Shown here: piece after piece, positions 5,741 through 6,798 of the stretch
Layout: each line of letters starts with the position of its first letter
Numbering within the stretch: the first letter of the stretch is position 1
NCBI GenBank assembly: GCA_018829865.1
Contig: JAHJTR010000056.1
Coordinates: forward strand, 1 to 6,798
Length of the DNA: 6,798 bases
Direction: 5' to 3'
Source of the DNA: Patescibacteria group bacterium
GTDB taxonomy: Bacteria; Patescibacteriota; Gracilibacteria; UBA1369; JAHJTR01
Made by a program: the position numbers and the translations under genes
Notes under the pieces: generated by a model
The model's database searches: none
Told to the model about the DNA's origin: nothing
Seen by the model: the letters and a program-made list of their open reading frames with translations, nothing else

Positions 5741-6798
5741 ATGCTCAAGTTTTTACGTCAAAAAATAGCTGCGGATAATCCTGTAAGAATAATCTATTAT
5801 CGATTGGTGGCTTTTTTGGCGGCGATGGTTTATAGGTATCCTTCAGGGAATATTAAAGTGATAGGGGTTACTGGCACAAAAGGTAAAACGACTACATGTA
5901 ATCTGATTTCCTCTATTCTTATGGGGGCGGGTAATAAGGTTGCTATGGCGACTACCGTGAATTTTAGGCTTGGGGATGATGTTTGGGCTAATCGCTCTAA
6001 AATGACTACTCAGGGGCGATTTTATCTTCAGAAGTTTTTGCGGCAGGCGGTTGATGCGGGTATGGATTATGCGGTTTTGGAGGTTTCTTCGCATGCGATT
6101 GCTCAACATCGGCTTGATGGTATAAATGTGGACTGCGCTGTTTTTACTAATTTGCAGGATGATCATTTGGAGTATCATGGGAGTAAGGAGAAGTATCGCG
6201 AGGCCAAAGGGATGCTGTTTAAAATGTTGAATGTGAGCAAGCGTAAAACCGGAATACAAAAGGCTTCCATCCTTAATAAAGATGATAAAGAGTTTGATTA
6301 TTTTGATCAATTTTTGGCTGATCGCAAATACACTTATGGAATGAAACATGCGGAAATAACCTCCACAAATATTGATTCGATGGCTCATGGTACGGTTTTT
6401 AAGATGCATTTCACTAATAAAATAATGGATGTTTATATGCCGCTGCCCGGAGAGTTTAATGTGTATAATGCGATGGCGGCTGCTTGCGTCGGGGCGCATT
6501 TCGGGATCTCCCCCCAGACGATTAAAACGGCTATTGAAAATGCGGCGGCGATTCCCGGGCGGGTTGAGAGTATTAAAGAGGGGCAGAAATATAGCATTAT
6601 TGTGGATTACGCTCATACTACCGAGTCGCTTGAAAATGTTTGTGCGCTTTTTAAGCCGCTTACCAAAGGCAAACTGATTTTGCTTTTTGGTTGTACCGGG
6701 GGTGGGCGTGATAAAGCTAAGAGGGCGCAGATGGGTAAGGTGGCTGATAAATATGCCGATACGATTATTTTGACTGATGATGATCCATATAATGAAGA
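5741..6798 (+). CDS. murE: MurE-like UDP-N-acetylmuramyl peptide ligase, short N-terminus, 3' end outside window
   Basis: The frame stays open from ATG 5741 to the right edge (352 codons). It matches the ATP-binding central domain and the start of the C-terminal domain of Mur ligases. MurE adds the third amino acid to UDP-MurNAc-L-Ala-D-Glu in the cytoplasm. Visible motifs are the P-loop TGTKGKTTT (44-52), LEVSSHAIAQHR (113-124), TNLQDDHLEYHG (136-147), Y-R-E-A-K156 (the carbamylated Lys position), PGRVE (272-276), VDYAHT (288-293), FGCTGGGRDKAKR (316-328) and TDDDPYNE (345-352). In E. coli MurE the P-loop lies past residue 100, so the N-terminal UDP-substrate domain is missing here. A hydrophobic segment (17-31) takes its place, a form I associate with Patescibacteria. 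The DNPR motif of diaminopimelate-adding MurE reads D-D-P-Y, so the added amino acid is unclear. The A-rich start has no Shine-Dalgarno sequence. Arg codons are mostly CGN. Confidence 0.88.
   Translation, partial: MLKFLRQKIAADNPVRIIYYRLVAFLAAMVYRYPSGNIKVIGVTGTKGKTTTCNLISSILMGAGNKVAMATTVNFRLGDDVWANRSKMTTQGRFYLQKFLRQAVDAGMDYAVLEVSSHAIAQHRLDGINVDCAVFTNLQDDHLEYHGSKEKYREAKGMLFKMLNVSKRKTGIQKASILNKDDKEFDYFDQFLADRKYTYGMKHAEITSTNIDSMAHGTVFKMHFTNKIMDVYMPLPGEFNVYNAMAAACVGAHFGISPQTIKTAIENAAAIPGRVESIKEGQKYSIIVDYAHTTESLENVCALFKPLTKGKLILLFGCTGGGRDKAKRAQMGKVADKYADTIILTDDDPYNE

Noticed and set aside
5843..6616. Long minus-strand open frame opposite the MurE-like gene
   Set aside because: It is antisense to a well-supported Mur ligase, and its composition (Ile, His, Arg, Asn-rich) is that of a shadow frame with no recognisable domain.
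6429..6677. Plus-strand overlapping open frame inside the MurE-like gene
   Set aside because: It is an Arg/Leu-rich out-of-frame reading of conserved Mur ligase codons.
1..6798. CRISPR arrays, insertion sequences, tRNA genes or attachment sites
   Set aside because: I saw no spaced repeats, transposase or integrase motifs, cloverleaf-like segments or terminal repeats around the regulator/radical SAM pair.

Overview
The window looks like chromosomal DNA from a low-GC bacterium, most likely of the Patescibacteria (Candidate Phyla Radiation) type. This is inferred from gene form, not from a marker gene. The MurE-like ligase lacks the usual N-terminal UDP-substrate domain and starts with a short hydrophobic segment before its P-loop. 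The riboflavin kinase is a stand-alone 118-residue protein without the FAD-synthetase half. There is also an O-antigen-ligase-type membrane protein and a TrmB-type regulator with a C-terminal sensor-like region. The standard code reads through every gene, with UGA used as a stop.

Layout: 1-277 (+) is the C-terminal part of a ribosome hibernation factor (HPF/RaiA family). 287-1573 (+) is a polytopic O-antigen ligase/polymerase family protein. 1600-1956 (+) is a riboflavin kinase. 1964-2830 (-) is a TrmB-type HTH regulator that converges on the kinase with only 7 bases between stop codons. 2831-2956 is a divergent control region with two palindromes and a perfect TATAAT. 2957-5662 (+) is a 901-residue radical SAM protein with a B12-binding-like N-terminal region. 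5741-6798 (+) is the 5' part of a MurE-like ligase that runs off the window. There are no tRNA or rRNA genes, CRISPR arrays or transposases, and no gene-free stretch exceeds 130 bases.

The flanking genes are ordinary housekeeping or envelope functions: ribosome dormancy, glycan assembly, FMN synthesis and peptidoglycan precursor synthesis. The regulator and radical SAM enzyme between them stand out. They share an arginine codon usage (AGA in 39 of 63 Arg codons by my count) unlike the other four genes (4 of 44). They face each other across a palindrome-rich intergenic region. The radical SAM gene is the only one in the window with a clear Shine-Dalgarno sequence, and it carries a G8 tract close to its start in which loss or gain of one base leads directly to a stop. 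I read the pair as a probably transferred, self-contained regulator/enzyme module of unknown substrate. It is the best candidate here for something undescribed.
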